A stretch of 6,315 nucleotides of DNA from Deltaproteobacteria bacterium. GTDB taxonomy: Bacteria; Desulfobacterota; Dissulfuribacteria; Dissulfuribacterales; UBA3076. Below, piece after piece: positions 1 through 6,230 of the stretch; the stretch's first letter is position 1; each line of letters begins with the position of its first letter. Location of the stretch: the NCBI GenBank assembly GCA_027004315.1, contig JALTHV010000345.1, forward strand, positions 1-6,315, in the 5' to 3' direction. The notes under the pieces were generated by a model. It did not search any database. It was not told the origin of the DNA and was given only the letters and a program-made list of their open reading frames with translations. The translations under genes and the position numbers were made by a program.

Positions 1-735
1 AGAATACGGTCATTGCTCAGCATGAAGGAAGAGCGTGAAAAATTAGTCCAGGAGGAAAAATCAGAGGCATTAGAAAAAATGATGGATCAGGTGGCACACG
101 AGATAAGAAATCCCCTTGTCTCTATTGGGGGATTTGCACGCAGGATCCATGAATCTCTTCCAGAAAATGACCCCAACAAGAAATATCTGGAACTGATCAT
201 CCAAAATGTTGCAACCTTGGAAGAGATGATAAAAAAGCTCATTGAGTTAAAGACCATGGTGGCATGTTACCTGGAGTCAGCAGATATTAACAGCATTATT
301 GGCGAAACGGTCGAAAAATTCAGGCCGAGACTTGAAAAAAACCACGTAGAACTTAAGACCAACTTAGCGAGTAATCTTCCTTCGGTACATGTAGATAGGG
401 GACAAATCAAGATAGCCTTGTCCAGTTTTGTTGAAAATGCCATCGAAGCAATGCGCGATAAGAGGCGTATATTACAGATCGAGAGTCGAGTCAGTGATGA
501 TGGCTATATAGAGGTAGCGGTCTCCGATACAGGAGTCGGCATCCCAAAAGATAAACTCAAACATATCTTGGACCCGTTTTTTACATCAAAGGTCCATGCC
601 GGGCTCGGCCTTACTTACGCTCTCAAAATCGTCCAGGCCCACAGGGGTACGATCTCTGTAGAGAGCGAATTGGGCAAGGGATCTACCTTTACGATGAGAC
701 TGCCGATAAAGGGTCATTCGGCACATCCTATATGA
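1..735 (+). CDS. Sensor histidine kinase, C-terminal part (5' end outside window)
   Basis: The frame is open from base 1, so this is the 3' part of a longer gene; the TTG at 13 and ATG at 22 are internal codons rather than convincing starts. The visible 244 residues begin with a charged, probably coiled-coil linker, followed by a dimerisation/phosphoacceptor domain with H-box HEIRNPL (His codon at 97-99). The ATP-binding domain follows, with N-box FVENAIEAM (about base 430), G1 box SDTGVGIP (about 523), F-box DPFFTSK and G2 box GLGL (about 601). The protein ends soon after the GKGSTFTMRLP strand, with no receiver domain. It should autophosphorylate and pass phosphate to a response regulator that is not in the window. 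The missing N-terminus would hold the sensor (PAS, GAF or membrane region), so the signal is unknown. The G2 region reads HAGLGL where GTGLGL is usual, a small deviation. Confidence 0.93.
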   Translation, partial: RIRSLLSMKEEREKLVQEEKSEALEKMMDQVAHEIRNPLVSIGGFARRIHESLPENDPNKKYLELIIQNVATLEEMIKKLIELKTMVACYLESADINSIIGETVEKFRPRLEKNHVELKTNLASNLPSVHVDRGQIKIALSSFVENAIEAMRDKRRILQIESRVSDDGYIEVAVSDTGVGIPKDKLKHILDPFFTSKVHAGLGLTYALKIVQAHRGTISVESELGKGSTFTMRLPIKGHSAHPI

Positions 736-784
736 AATTTTTCCAAAATTTTCTCTTGTCGAAGCTGAAATTTTGAAATTAGCT

Positions 785-791
785 GAAGGAG
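785..791 (+). promoter_or_regulatory. Ribosome binding site of acyP
   Basis: GAAGGAG lies six bases before a GTG codon at 798 and is a near-perfect Shine-Dalgarno match. It decides the start of acyP even though the start codon is not ATG. The 62-base gap after the kinase shows no good sigma-70 promoter. It holds only a weak AT-rich inverted repeat (CAAAATTT at 744-751 with AAATTTTG at 768-775), without a T-tract, so acyP may be co-transcribed with the kinase. Confidence 0.75.
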
Positions 792-797
792 TTTGCG

Positions 798-1085
798 GTG
801 ACAGAGAAGGACAGAAAACGTGTACATGCATTTGTAATTGGACGGGTTCAAGGGGTATTTTACAGATCAAGCACCAAGTCTGAAGCCATGCGTATAGGGC
901 TCACTGGTTGGGTAAAAAACCTTTCTGATGGCAGGGTGGAGCTGGTAGCCGAAGGGCCTCCTGATGCTGTAGATGAGCTCTTGCAGTGGTGTTATAAAGG
1001 CCCTGCCTACTCAAGGGTAGACAGGATAGAAATCCAGGAAGAGATACCAACAAAAGAATTTGATGACTTTTCAGTCCGTTATTAA
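798..1085 (+). CDS. acyP: Acylphosphatase
   Basis: A 95-residue protein, the usual length for this family, which hydrolyses the carboxyl-phosphate bond of acylphosphates such as acetyl phosphate or 1,3-bisphosphoglycerate in the cytosol. The signature GRVQGVFYR near the N-terminus carries the phosphate-binding Arg23. GWVKNLSDGRVE carries the catalytic Asn41; both fall at the same positions as in the classical enzymes. The C-terminus FSVRY is also typical. The GTG start at 798 is set by the GAAGGAG site just upstream, and no alternative in-frame start keeps the first strand. The 3' end overlaps the next gene by 23 bases in another frame. The physiological substrate cannot be read from the sequence. 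The neighbouring kinase makes an acetyl-phosphate link tempting, but that is only inference. Confidence 0.95.
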   Translation: MTEKDRKRVHAFVIGRVQGVFYRSSTKSEAMRIGLTGWVKNLSDGRVELVAEGPPDAVDELLQWCYKGPAYSRVDRIEIQEEIPTKEFDDFSVRY

Positions 1086-1449
1086 AAAGGCCATCTTGGC
1101 ATTGTCCAGCCTTTCTTTTCTGTGCGGATGTGCCTCAGTCAATATGAATCTTGTGGACATGGGTCCTCCTATGTGCCTCAATGACCCCGCCCCACTGAAG
1201 GTACTGATAGTAAAACACTTCAAAAAAGAAGTAAGTGCCCAGTTTGGATTCTTTGGTCTTGTGACCTGGAGACAACCTCCACTCAAAAGAGTCCTCAGGA
1301 AAGAGCTGAAAGAATACCGGGGTAATGGGATAATAAATATATCCATAAAGAGCAGATTCAGCCCGGCAGATGTGCCATGCCTTCTACTTTCTCCGTTGTG
1401 GTTTCCGCGCTCTTATACTATTGAAGGAGATGTAGTGCTGATACGCTAG
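1063..1449 (+). CDS. Small predicted outer-membrane lipoprotein of unknown function
   Basis: A 128-residue protein with a lipoprotein signal peptide: two lysines (residues 8-9), a hydrophobic stretch from about 10 to 20, and a lipobox LCGC with the modified Cys at 23. Ala follows the Cys rather than Asp, so Lol-dependent outer-membrane sorting is expected. The mature part has about 105 residues and ends SYTIEGDVVLIR. The pattern of a basic HF segment, an FGFFGLV hydrophobic patch and a closing PRSYTIEGDVV strand recalls small Bor-like lipoproteins, but this is a weak resemblance and no function is claimed. The ATG at 1063 is preferred over the TTG at 1060. It lies inside acyP (23-base overlap) and has no well-spaced ribosome binding site, so translation is probably coupled to acyP. 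The signal peptide and lipobox argue that the frame is real despite the overlap. Confidence 0.8.
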   Translation: MTFQSVIKKAILALSSLSFLCGCASVNMNLVDMGPPMCLNDPAPLKVLIVKHFKKEVSAQFGFFGLVTWRQPPLKRVLRKELKEYRGNGIINISIKSRFSPADVPCLLLSPLWFPRSYTIEGDVVLIR

Positions 1450-1470
1450 CCAGTCTCTGGAATTTGCTGA

Positions 1471-1480
1471 CCTGTAAACG
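1471..1480 (+). repeat. Left flanking direct repeat (candidate target site duplication)
   Basis: CCTGTAAACG here is repeated exactly at 1651-1660. The two copies abut the outer ends of the terminal inverted repeats of the element at 1481-1650. That is the arrangement left by staggered-cut insertion. The preceding base (A) is also shared, so the duplication could be read as 11 bases. Confidence 0.7.
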
Positions 1481-1650
1481 TAACCGTTCACACCTCCTCC
1501 TGTTGCAACCGTCCACGTCCCTGGCCAGCGGTAGCATTTTTCAGGGTTTCAGGAGCATCGCTTGATGCACGAAATCAGGGCCTCTGCCTATTAATCCGCA
1601 CTGAAACCCTGAAAAATGCTACCGCTGGCCAGGGGGAATGTGAACGGTTA
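1481..1650. mobile_element. 170-bp nested palindromic MITE-like element
   Basis: The outer ends are perfect 12-bp inverted repeats: TAACCGTTCACA at 1481-1492 and its reverse complement at 1639-1650. Each is directly flanked by the same 10-base sequence. Inside lies a second, perfect 34-bp inverted repeat (1519-1552 and 1601-1634), which also occurs in part at 6231-6315. The left outer segment is longer than the right (26 against 4 bases between the outer and inner repeats). It contains a near-copy of the terminus, AACCGTCCAC at 1507-1516. No coding frame of note is present, so movement would need a transposase supplied elsewhere. The element fills most of the gap between the lipoprotein gene and the convergent mprF-like gene, where its hairpin might also stop transcription, although no T-tract follows. 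The outer ends were not seen around the second copy, so outer and inner parts may have separate origins. Confidence 0.72.
1519..1634. repeat. Inner long palindrome, copy 1 (34-bp perfect stem, 48-base loop)
   Basis: Bases 1519-1552 are the exact reverse complement of 1601-1634. The 48-base loop (1553-1600) holds a small hairpin, GCATC-GCTT-GATGC at 1555-1568, and an alternative pairing of TTGAT (1562-1566) with ATCAG. It ends in an unpaired stretch with CTCTGCCTATTAATCCGCA. The palindrome from GGCCAGCGGTAGC (1523) inward is shared with the copy at the window end. It may be a REP/REPIN-like sequence, the core of a non-autonomous transposon or a structured RNA; the sequence alone does not decide between them. 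Confidence 0.85.
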
Positions 1651-1660
1651 CCTGTAAACG
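1651..1660 (+). repeat. Right flanking direct repeat (candidate target site duplication)
   Basis: CCTGTAAACG is identical to 1471-1480 and begins right after the right terminal inverted repeat. Twenty bases of unremarkable sequence separate it from the end of the mprF-like gene on the other strand. Confidence 0.7.
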
Positions 1661-1679
1661 ATCGAATCGGGCGGGATGC

Positions 1680-4280
1680 CTATTTGGTGAAGATGCCTCT
1701 GGTCCCGCTGGCGATCAGGGCCGAGATATCAGCAAGTATCCGTGGGAGTAAAAAGGCACTGGGAATAGCCATATATTTTGGGACCCAGACAGGGCCAAAC
1801 TTCTCCTTATACCTGCGAATGCCCTGAAAGTTATAGAACGATTCTCCATGGCGCAAGACTATATTTCCTAGCCGGTACCAGAGCCGGGTCTTTGGTCTGT
1901 CCTCGAGCCCGGAAAGTGGTGCCATTCCCAGATTAAACTCCTGATATCCCTGTTCCTTTCCCCAAAGCATGATCTCCGTAAACAGAAAATCCATCATCCC
2001 AGGCGGGGCATCGGGGTGATAACGCATGAGATCTACAGAAAGCTCTCTCTTTTCCCAACCGGGCCAGAGGTTGGCAAAGGCAGATATGGAATCCTCATGC
2101 ATCACTACTGCAACAGGGAAACGCCTCAGGTAGTCTTCACTGAAATATCCCAGTGAAAAGCCCTTCTCTCTGGTCCGTTTATGGGCCAGCCATCTATCTG
2201 AAATCTCTTTCAATTTTCCCAAAAAAGAAGGGACATCCTCTCTGGGAATAACCTTAAAAGAGTATCCTTCCTTGATCAGTCTGTTGTGTCCGTGACGCAG
2301 TCTCTTCCGAGCAGTTCCCTTTAGCGAAAAGTCTTTCAGACAGACCCTCCCCTCTTCGCCTATCTTGAGCGGGATCAGGCCGGCATCTATGTACAGAGGC
2401 AAATTTTTTGGACCAATCTCATAAAATACAGGCAGGCCATGATAGTAGTCGCACATCTGCCGAAAGTCCCATACCAGCTCAGAAATTTCCTCCTCTGGAC
2501 CCACAGGATCTCCCATAGCGACCCAACTCCTTCCATGCGATCCATACATCAGAAAGGCATTTTGTCTGTGGTTGAACATGAGTGCCTTGTCTCCCAGGAG
2601 ACTGAGATATGCATAGGTGCCTGGAGACCGGCAGGCAATAGATTCTGCATTGGAAAGGGCCTTGGCATCTGGCAAGGCATGATGAAATCTTGCGGGATGG
2701 AGAAGCCTTGAGAGAGAAAACAGGAGGAGCACGGATGCCGAACCTACGCTCGCCCTCAGAAATCTCGGTGCATTTGCATTGAGTGCAAATCGCCACCAGA
2801 GGTTATCTGAATATTCTACATGCTTGTAGGCGAAAAACCCCAGCCAGAGGCTGCTTGCCACAACTATAAATATGCTGGCCAGCCAGTCAGCAGAAAATAT
2901 CTCAGAGGTAAAGGCGGATCTCCTATAAAATGCCTTTCGGAAGGGGGCAATGACGACTACTGCCAAGGCAAGAAGCCCCGCCTCTTCATAGTCTAGGCCC
3001 TTCAATATCGAAAATATGCTTCCTGCCCCAAGGAGAAAAATTGTCAAGATATATGCAGCATCGAGACGCCTCTTAAGACCCCAGGCAACCAGGAGTAGAG
3101 ATGTAGCTGTGAGGCTGGCAAGAAAGTGAGATGCCTCGATTACCGGGAGGGGGATAAGCCTCCTGAGAATATCCATACGCCATGGGAGTTCTGGAGTCAC
3201 TTCAGAAAATAGGAGCACTGCTCCACTGATAAAACTGATAATTGCCAAAAAATACGGCATCAAGACAACAGACAACCTGGCAACGCCCCTGGCTGCCTGC
3301 CTAATGATCTTGCTGTGTAGCCCTACTTCGTGCCCACCCAACAGGACTGCCGCAATGCCAAAGGGGAAGAAATAATAGATTATTCTATAGACGATAAGGG
3401 AACCCAGGAGGTCTGAGGCAGGGGCATAGGGCGAAAGCAAAAGGACCATGAGGGTCTCAAAGACCCCAAGGCCACCCGGTACATTGCTGATTACTGCAAG
3501 GACTTGGGCCAGGAGAAAAAAATTCACAAAGGTAGAGAAAGAGATGCTCAAACTGACTGGGAGAAGAGAATAGAGACAACATGCGGCCAGTATCCAGTCC
3601 AGGGATGATACAAATACCTGCCTGACAATGAGCATAAATGGCGGTGCAGGAAACTGGACCCCATGGAATTCTAATGGCCTCTTCCGTATTGGAAGCGTAC
3701 TAAATAGGAAATAGGCAGCAAAAATACATAGGAAAATCAGTCCAATAGGAAGGCTTGAGCCAAAAGGGAGCTTGATGATGCTGGGAATTGGGATGGGATG
3801 AAGTGTCAGGGATAGCCCGGCCAGGGCACAAAAACCAGACCAAAAGGTTATGGATGAAAAGACCAGGACCTTGGTTATTTCTGTAAGGGACAGGCCCCAG
3901 AGGGTATACATCCTGAACCGGACACTACCTCCAGTAATAATTGCGAGGCTTCCTGTATTGTTTGAGAAGGCATATCCTATAAAGGATGCAAGCGCAATGC
4001 GTCCATAACTGAGCACCTTTTTGATATACTGAAAGGCCAATAGGTCATAGAAGGTCAGGACAACATAGTTGAGGCCTGTAAAGAGGCAGCTCCAGGCAAT
4101 CCGTCTCCCAGGAATACCATGGATTGCCCTGGTGACGTCCTGGTACCTGAATGTCTGCATTACATAGTGGAGGAGCCAGAGGGCTATGGCAAAGAAGAAA
4201 AATGGCAAAATAATCCTGAGATTCTGCCTTATTCTTTCCATAAAAAAGCGTCTATTGCTCCTGCTATATAATATTGTCAT
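1680..4280 (-). CDS. mprF: MprF-like aminoacyl-phosphatidylglycerol synthase/flippase
   Basis: An 866-residue integral membrane protein, full length for MprF, which transfers an amino acid from charged tRNA to phosphatidylglycerol and flips the product across the inner membrane. The N-terminal half is polytopic. It carries flippase-domain landmarks such as FSNNTGSLAIITGGSVRFRM (roughly residues 100-120) and NVPGGLGVFETL (roughly 265-275). The cytosolic DUF2156-type synthase domain starts near 535 and shows MGDPVG (589-594), ELSVDLMRY, FNLGMAPLS (782-790) and FYNFQGIRRYKEKF (up to 828). Whether lysine, alanine or another residue is transferred cannot be told. The start at 4280 is chosen because its ATG overlaps the tatC stop as TGATG and AAAAGGA lies 10 bases upstream. 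An upstream in-frame ATG at 4319 would add 13 residues but has no ribosome binding site. It is the last gene of the operon. Expected effect: less negative surface charge and resistance to cationic peptides. Confidence 0.93.
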   Translation of the reverse strand: MTILYSRSNRRFFMERIRQNLRIILPFFFFAIALWLLHYVMQTFRYQDVTRAIHGIPGRRIAWSCLFTGLNYVVLTFYDLLAFQYIKKVLSYGRIALASFIGYAFSNNTGSLAIITGGSVRFRMYTLWGLSLTEITKVLVFSSITFWSGFCALAGLSLTLHPIPIPSIIKLPFGSSLPIGLIFLCIFAAYFLFSTLPIRKRPLEFHGVQFPAPPFMLIVRQVFVSSLDWILAACCLYSLLPVSLSISFSTFVNFFLLAQVLAVISNVPGGLGVFETLMVLLLSPYAPASDLLGSLIVYRIIYYFFPFGIAAVLLGGHEVGLHSKIIRQAARGVARLSVVLMPYFLAIISFISGAVLLFSEVTPELPWRMDILRRLIPLPVIEASHFLASLTATSLLLVAWGLKRRLDAAYILTIFLLGAGSIFSILKGLDYEEAGLLALAVVVIAPFRKAFYRRSAFTSEIFSADWLASIFIVVASSLWLGFFAYKHVEYSDNLWWRFALNANAPRFLRASVGSASVLLLFSLSRLLHPARFHHALPDAKALSNAESIACRSPGTYAYLSLLGDKALMFNHRQNAFLMYGSHGRSWVAMGDPVGPEEEISELVWDFRQMCDYYHGLPVFYEIGPKNLPLYIDAGLIPLKIGEEGRVCLKDFSLKGTARKRLRHGHNRLIKEGYSFKVIPREDVPSFLGKLKEISDRWLAHKRTREKGFSLGYFSEDYLRRFPVAVVMHEDSISAFANLWPGWEKRELSVDLMRYHPDAPPGMMDFLFTEIMLWGKEQGYQEFNLGMAPLSGLEDRPKTRLWYRLGNIVLRHGESFYNFQGIRRYKEKFGPVWVPKYMAIPSAFLLPRILADISALIASGTRGIFTK

Positions 4281-5002
4281 CAGTCTATGGTCCTTTTCTT
4301 CTTTGCGCCTATCAACCATACCAGGAATATACTGAATTCATATAGGACCATAAGGGGAAGGGCAACAAACAACTGGTTGAGGATATCGAATGTCGGAGTG
4401 AGAATCGCTGCAGCAATAAAGACTATGAGAATGGCATGCCTGCGGTATCTCCTGAGCAGGTGGGCATCTACGAGGCCTATCAGACCCAAAAATGCCATAA
4501 AGGCAGGTAACTCAAAGGCAAGCCCAAACCCCAAAAGGAGACGGACCGTCAGGGTAAAATACTCACTGACACTGGGCATGAGGCGTAGGCTTTTGCCTGT
4601 ATAACTGGCAAAAAATCTGAATACTGCAGGGAATATCACCATATACCCAAAGAGCCCCCCGCAGATGAACAGGAATGACGAACATATGACAAATGGCAGG
4701 GCCCAGCGTTTTTCGTGCTCATAGAGACCGGGGGCCACAAACGCCCATATCTCATAGAGAATGACGGGGCTCCCCACAAAGACTCCACATGTAATGGCCA
4801 GCTTGATATAGATAAAAAAGGCCTCGGTATATGATGTAAAGATAAGACTTGTCCCAGGGGGCATGACTGCCTCAAGAGGCCTTGAAAGCAGGGTAAAGAT
4901 CGGATCAATAAAGCCATAACACAGGACAGAGCCTAGGACTACGGCAATAAGACAGATGAATAGGCGCCGGCGTAATTCCTCAAGGTGCTCCGTAAGGGTC
5001 AT
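4280..5002 (-). CDS. tatC: Sec-independent protein translocase subunit TatC
   Basis: The six-span membrane subunit that recognises twin-arginine signal peptides and recruits TatA for export of folded proteins. From the ATG at 5002 it has 240 residues, normal for TatC. The N-terminal MTLTEHLEELRRRL is the family signature. SYTEAFF-IYIK, YEIWAFVAPGLYEHEKR, FELP and ILTPTFD follow in order. Phe88 and Glu97 sit nine residues apart, like the signal-binding Phe94 and Glu103 of E. coli; Glu164 and Asp206 match other conserved acids. In-frame ATGs at 5059 (overlapping the peptidase stop) and 5095 would add 19 or 31 residues. The added part comes from a CAGGCA-rich stretch and does not look like TatC, but no start here has a clear ribosome binding site, so the start is uncertain. 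No tatA or tatB is in the window; they must be encoded elsewhere. Confidence 0.95.
   Translation of the reverse strand: MTLTEHLEELRRRLFICLIAVVLGSVLCYGFIDPIFTLLSRPLEAVMPPGTSLIFTSYTEAFFIYIKLAITCGVFVGSPVILYEIWAFVAPGLYEHEKRWALPFVICSSFLFICGGLFGYMVIFPAVFRFFASYTGKSLRLMPSVSEYFTLTVRLLLGFGLAFELPAFMAFLGLIGLVDAHLLRRYRRHAILIVFIAAAILTPTFDILNQLFVALPLMVLYEFSIFLVWLIGAKKKRTID
4291..4297 (-). promoter_or_regulatory. Ribosome binding site of the mprF-like gene
   Basis: On the minus strand AAAAGGA lies ten bases before the ATG at 4280, inside the last codons of tatC. With the TGATG overlap this favors the 4280 start over the ATG at 4319, which is preceded by no purine-rich site. Confidence 0.6.
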
Positions 5003-5048
5003 CTCTTTCTGAAGAGAGAGCAGCAGGCAACAGGCAGGCAGCACCCTG

Positions 5049-6143
5049 TCAAAACTCATAAAACCAGTCTCTCTTGCTGAGTATTGTGGCCCCATTGGCC
5101 TCTACAAGTGCCATATTCTCCAGGCGGATCCCTCCCTGGCCGGGGAGATATATCCCTGGCTCAATGGTGACCACCATCCCGGGCCTGAGCACCTTGCGTG
5201 ACCTCTGCGAGAGGATTGGTGCCTCATGGACTGCAAGTCCTACCCCATGCCCCAGGGAGTGGACAAATCTTGGGCCGTAGCCGGCAGCACGGATTACATC
5301 TCTGGCTACCTGGTCCACCTGTCTCCCTGTCAGCCCGGCCTTGAGGGCCCTCTGGGCAGCGAGCTGGGCCCTCTGGACTATGGTGTATACCTCCTTAAAT
5401 GGGGCCCTGGGTTCCCCTACAAACATGGTCCTTGTCATGTCTGAACAATATCCTCCCAGCCTGGCGCCCATGTCCACAATTATGGGCTCTCCCCTTTCAA
5501 TTGGCCTGTCTGTTGGAACGGCATGGGGCAGGGCTGCATTAGGTCCAGAGGCAACTATTGGAAAAAACGAAGGGCCCTCTGCATGTCTCCACAGCCCCTC
5601 AAGGATGTACCAGGCCACTTCTTTTTCAGTAATGCCTGGCCTTATAGTCCTCCATACACCATCAAGCACCATCTCTGCCGCAGATATAGCCTCTTTGATG
5701 GAATCGATCTCTGAAGGTGCCTTTATGGAGCGCATGGCCTCGATACGGCCACTGAGCGGGACAAATTCGGTCTCAGGGAGGCCTTTTTTTATGGCATCAA
5801 ACTGCTGACAGGACAGAGAATGGGGCTCATAGGCGATCTTATGTATTCCAGAACCATGTATGAGGTCTTTCAGGACATGGGCCAGGCCCTGTCTGTATAT
5901 GACCAGGTGCCAGTCTGGTGCCTCATCCTGTGCCTGGACTTCATAGCGTCCATCTGTAAGCAGTATGGCCTCGTTGCGAAGGACGAGGAGTGCCCCTGCA
6001 GATTCAGAGATACCCACGTCTTCCGCGGTAAAACCGCTCAGGTAGCGGCGGTTTTCAGGACAGGTTACAAGGAAGGCATCCAGGCCCAGACCAGCCAGGA
6101 TGAGCCGCACCCGCTTCAAACGCCCTGAGTATTGAGAATTCAT
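5049..6143 (-). CDS. Xaa-Pro aminopeptidase / Xaa-Pro dipeptidase, M24B family
   Basis: A 364-residue cytosolic metallopeptidase that cleaves the bond before proline in peptides. This is the short (about 355-residue) two-domain form: a creatinase-like N-terminal domain to about residue 135, then a pita-bread catalytic domain. All five dinuclear-metal ligands are present: Asp224 (IIVDMGA), Asp235 (YCSDMTRT), His299 (SLGHGVGL), Glu328 (VTIEPGIY) and Glu342 (IRLENM). His207 (LPHAVP) and His306 (VHEAP) are also conserved. Aminopeptidase and dipeptidase (PepQ) activities cannot be separated by sequence at this level, so no gene symbol is given. The ATG at 6143 is chosen because GGAG lies nine bases upstream; a TTG at 6158 would start before that site. 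It is the first gene of the operon and ends 46 bases before the preferred tatC start. Confidence 0.95.
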   Translation of the reverse strand: MNSQYSGRLKRVRLILAGLGLDAFLVTCPENRRYLSGFTAEDVGISESAGALLVLRNEAILLTDGRYEVQAQDEAPDWHLVIYRQGLAHVLKDLIHGSGIHKIAYEPHSLSCQQFDAIKKGLPETEFVPLSGRIEAMRSIKAPSEIDSIKEAISAAEMVLDGVWRTIRPGITEKEVAWYILEGLWRHAEGPSFFPIVASGPNAALPHAVPTDRPIERGEPIIVDMGARLGGYCSDMTRTMFVGEPRAPFKEVYTIVQRAQLAAQRALKAGLTGRQVDQVARDVIRAAGYGPRFVHSLGHGVGLAVHEAPILSQRSRKVLRPGMVVTIEPGIYLPGQGGIRLENMALVEANGATILSKRDWFYEF

Positions 6144-6152
6144 ATTTTTTAT

Positions 6153-6156
6153 CTCC
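6153..6156 (-). promoter_or_regulatory. Ribosome binding site of the M24B peptidase
   Basis: On the minus strand TTGGAGATAAAAAATATG places GGAG nine bases before the ATG at 6143. This excludes the in-frame TTG at 6158 as the main start, because that TTG overlaps the site itself. Confidence 0.65.
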
Positions 6157-6174
6157 AATTTCTAAAATGAAACA

Positions 6175-6183
6175 ATTATATCA
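6175..6183 (-). promoter_or_regulatory. Extended -10 promoter of the peptidase-tatC-mprF operon
   Basis: Minus strand TGATATAAT is a perfect -10 hexamer with the TGn extension, in an AT-rich stretch 31 bases upstream of the peptidase ATG. Transcription would start near 6168 and leave a leader of about 25 bases with the ribosome binding site. No good -35 hexamer lies 16-18 bases further upstream, which fits the extended -10 class. The palindromic repeat starting at 6231 lies about 50 bases upstream of it. Confidence 0.5.
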
Positions 6184-6230
6184 AAAATACTCCATCTGTA
6201 GTATTGCTTCAAATCTTAGATATAATTACC

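Noticed and set aside
744..775. AT-rich inverted repeat after the kinase gene as a terminator
   Set aside because: The stem is 8 bp of A/T with one G-C pair, the loop is 16 bases, and no T-tract follows. It is too weak to call a rho-independent terminator.
586..870. Minus-strand frame across the kinase-acyP gap
   Set aside because: It overlaps two well-supported plus-strand genes and shows no recognisable protein features.
1528..1535. GGTAG as the GTAG mark of REP sequences recognised by TnpA-REP transposases
   Set aside because: The tetranucleotide is present in both copies, but in copy 1 it lies inside the paired stem rather than at its foot. It is not enough to assign the element to the REP class.
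1523..1630. Integron attC site or CRISPR repeat
   Set aside because: No attC core sites (GTTRRRY/RYYYAAC pairs) bound the palindrome, and the two copies are 4.7 kb apart rather than in a spaced array.
1519..1634. Long palindrome as a simple intrinsic terminator
   Set aside because: No U-run follows either arm, the stem is far longer than needed, and a second copy exists upstream of a promoter. A repeat element explains it better, though termination could be a side effect.
4281..4319. Upstream ATG at 4319 as the start of the mprF-like gene
   Set aside because: It overlaps tatC by 40 bases and has no ribosome binding site, whereas the ATG at 4280 has AAAAGGA upstream and a TGATG overlap.
4287..4604. 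Plus-strand open frame of about 105 codons opposite tatC
   Set aside because: It lies wholly antisense to a clearly conserved TatC, has an unnatural Arg-rich composition and no family resemblance. It is a by-product of codon use on the other strand.
5341..5808. Plus-strand open frame of about 155 codons opposite the peptidase
   Set aside because: It is fully antisense to the M24B catalytic domain, which has all metal ligands intact. No signature or good ribosome binding site was seen.
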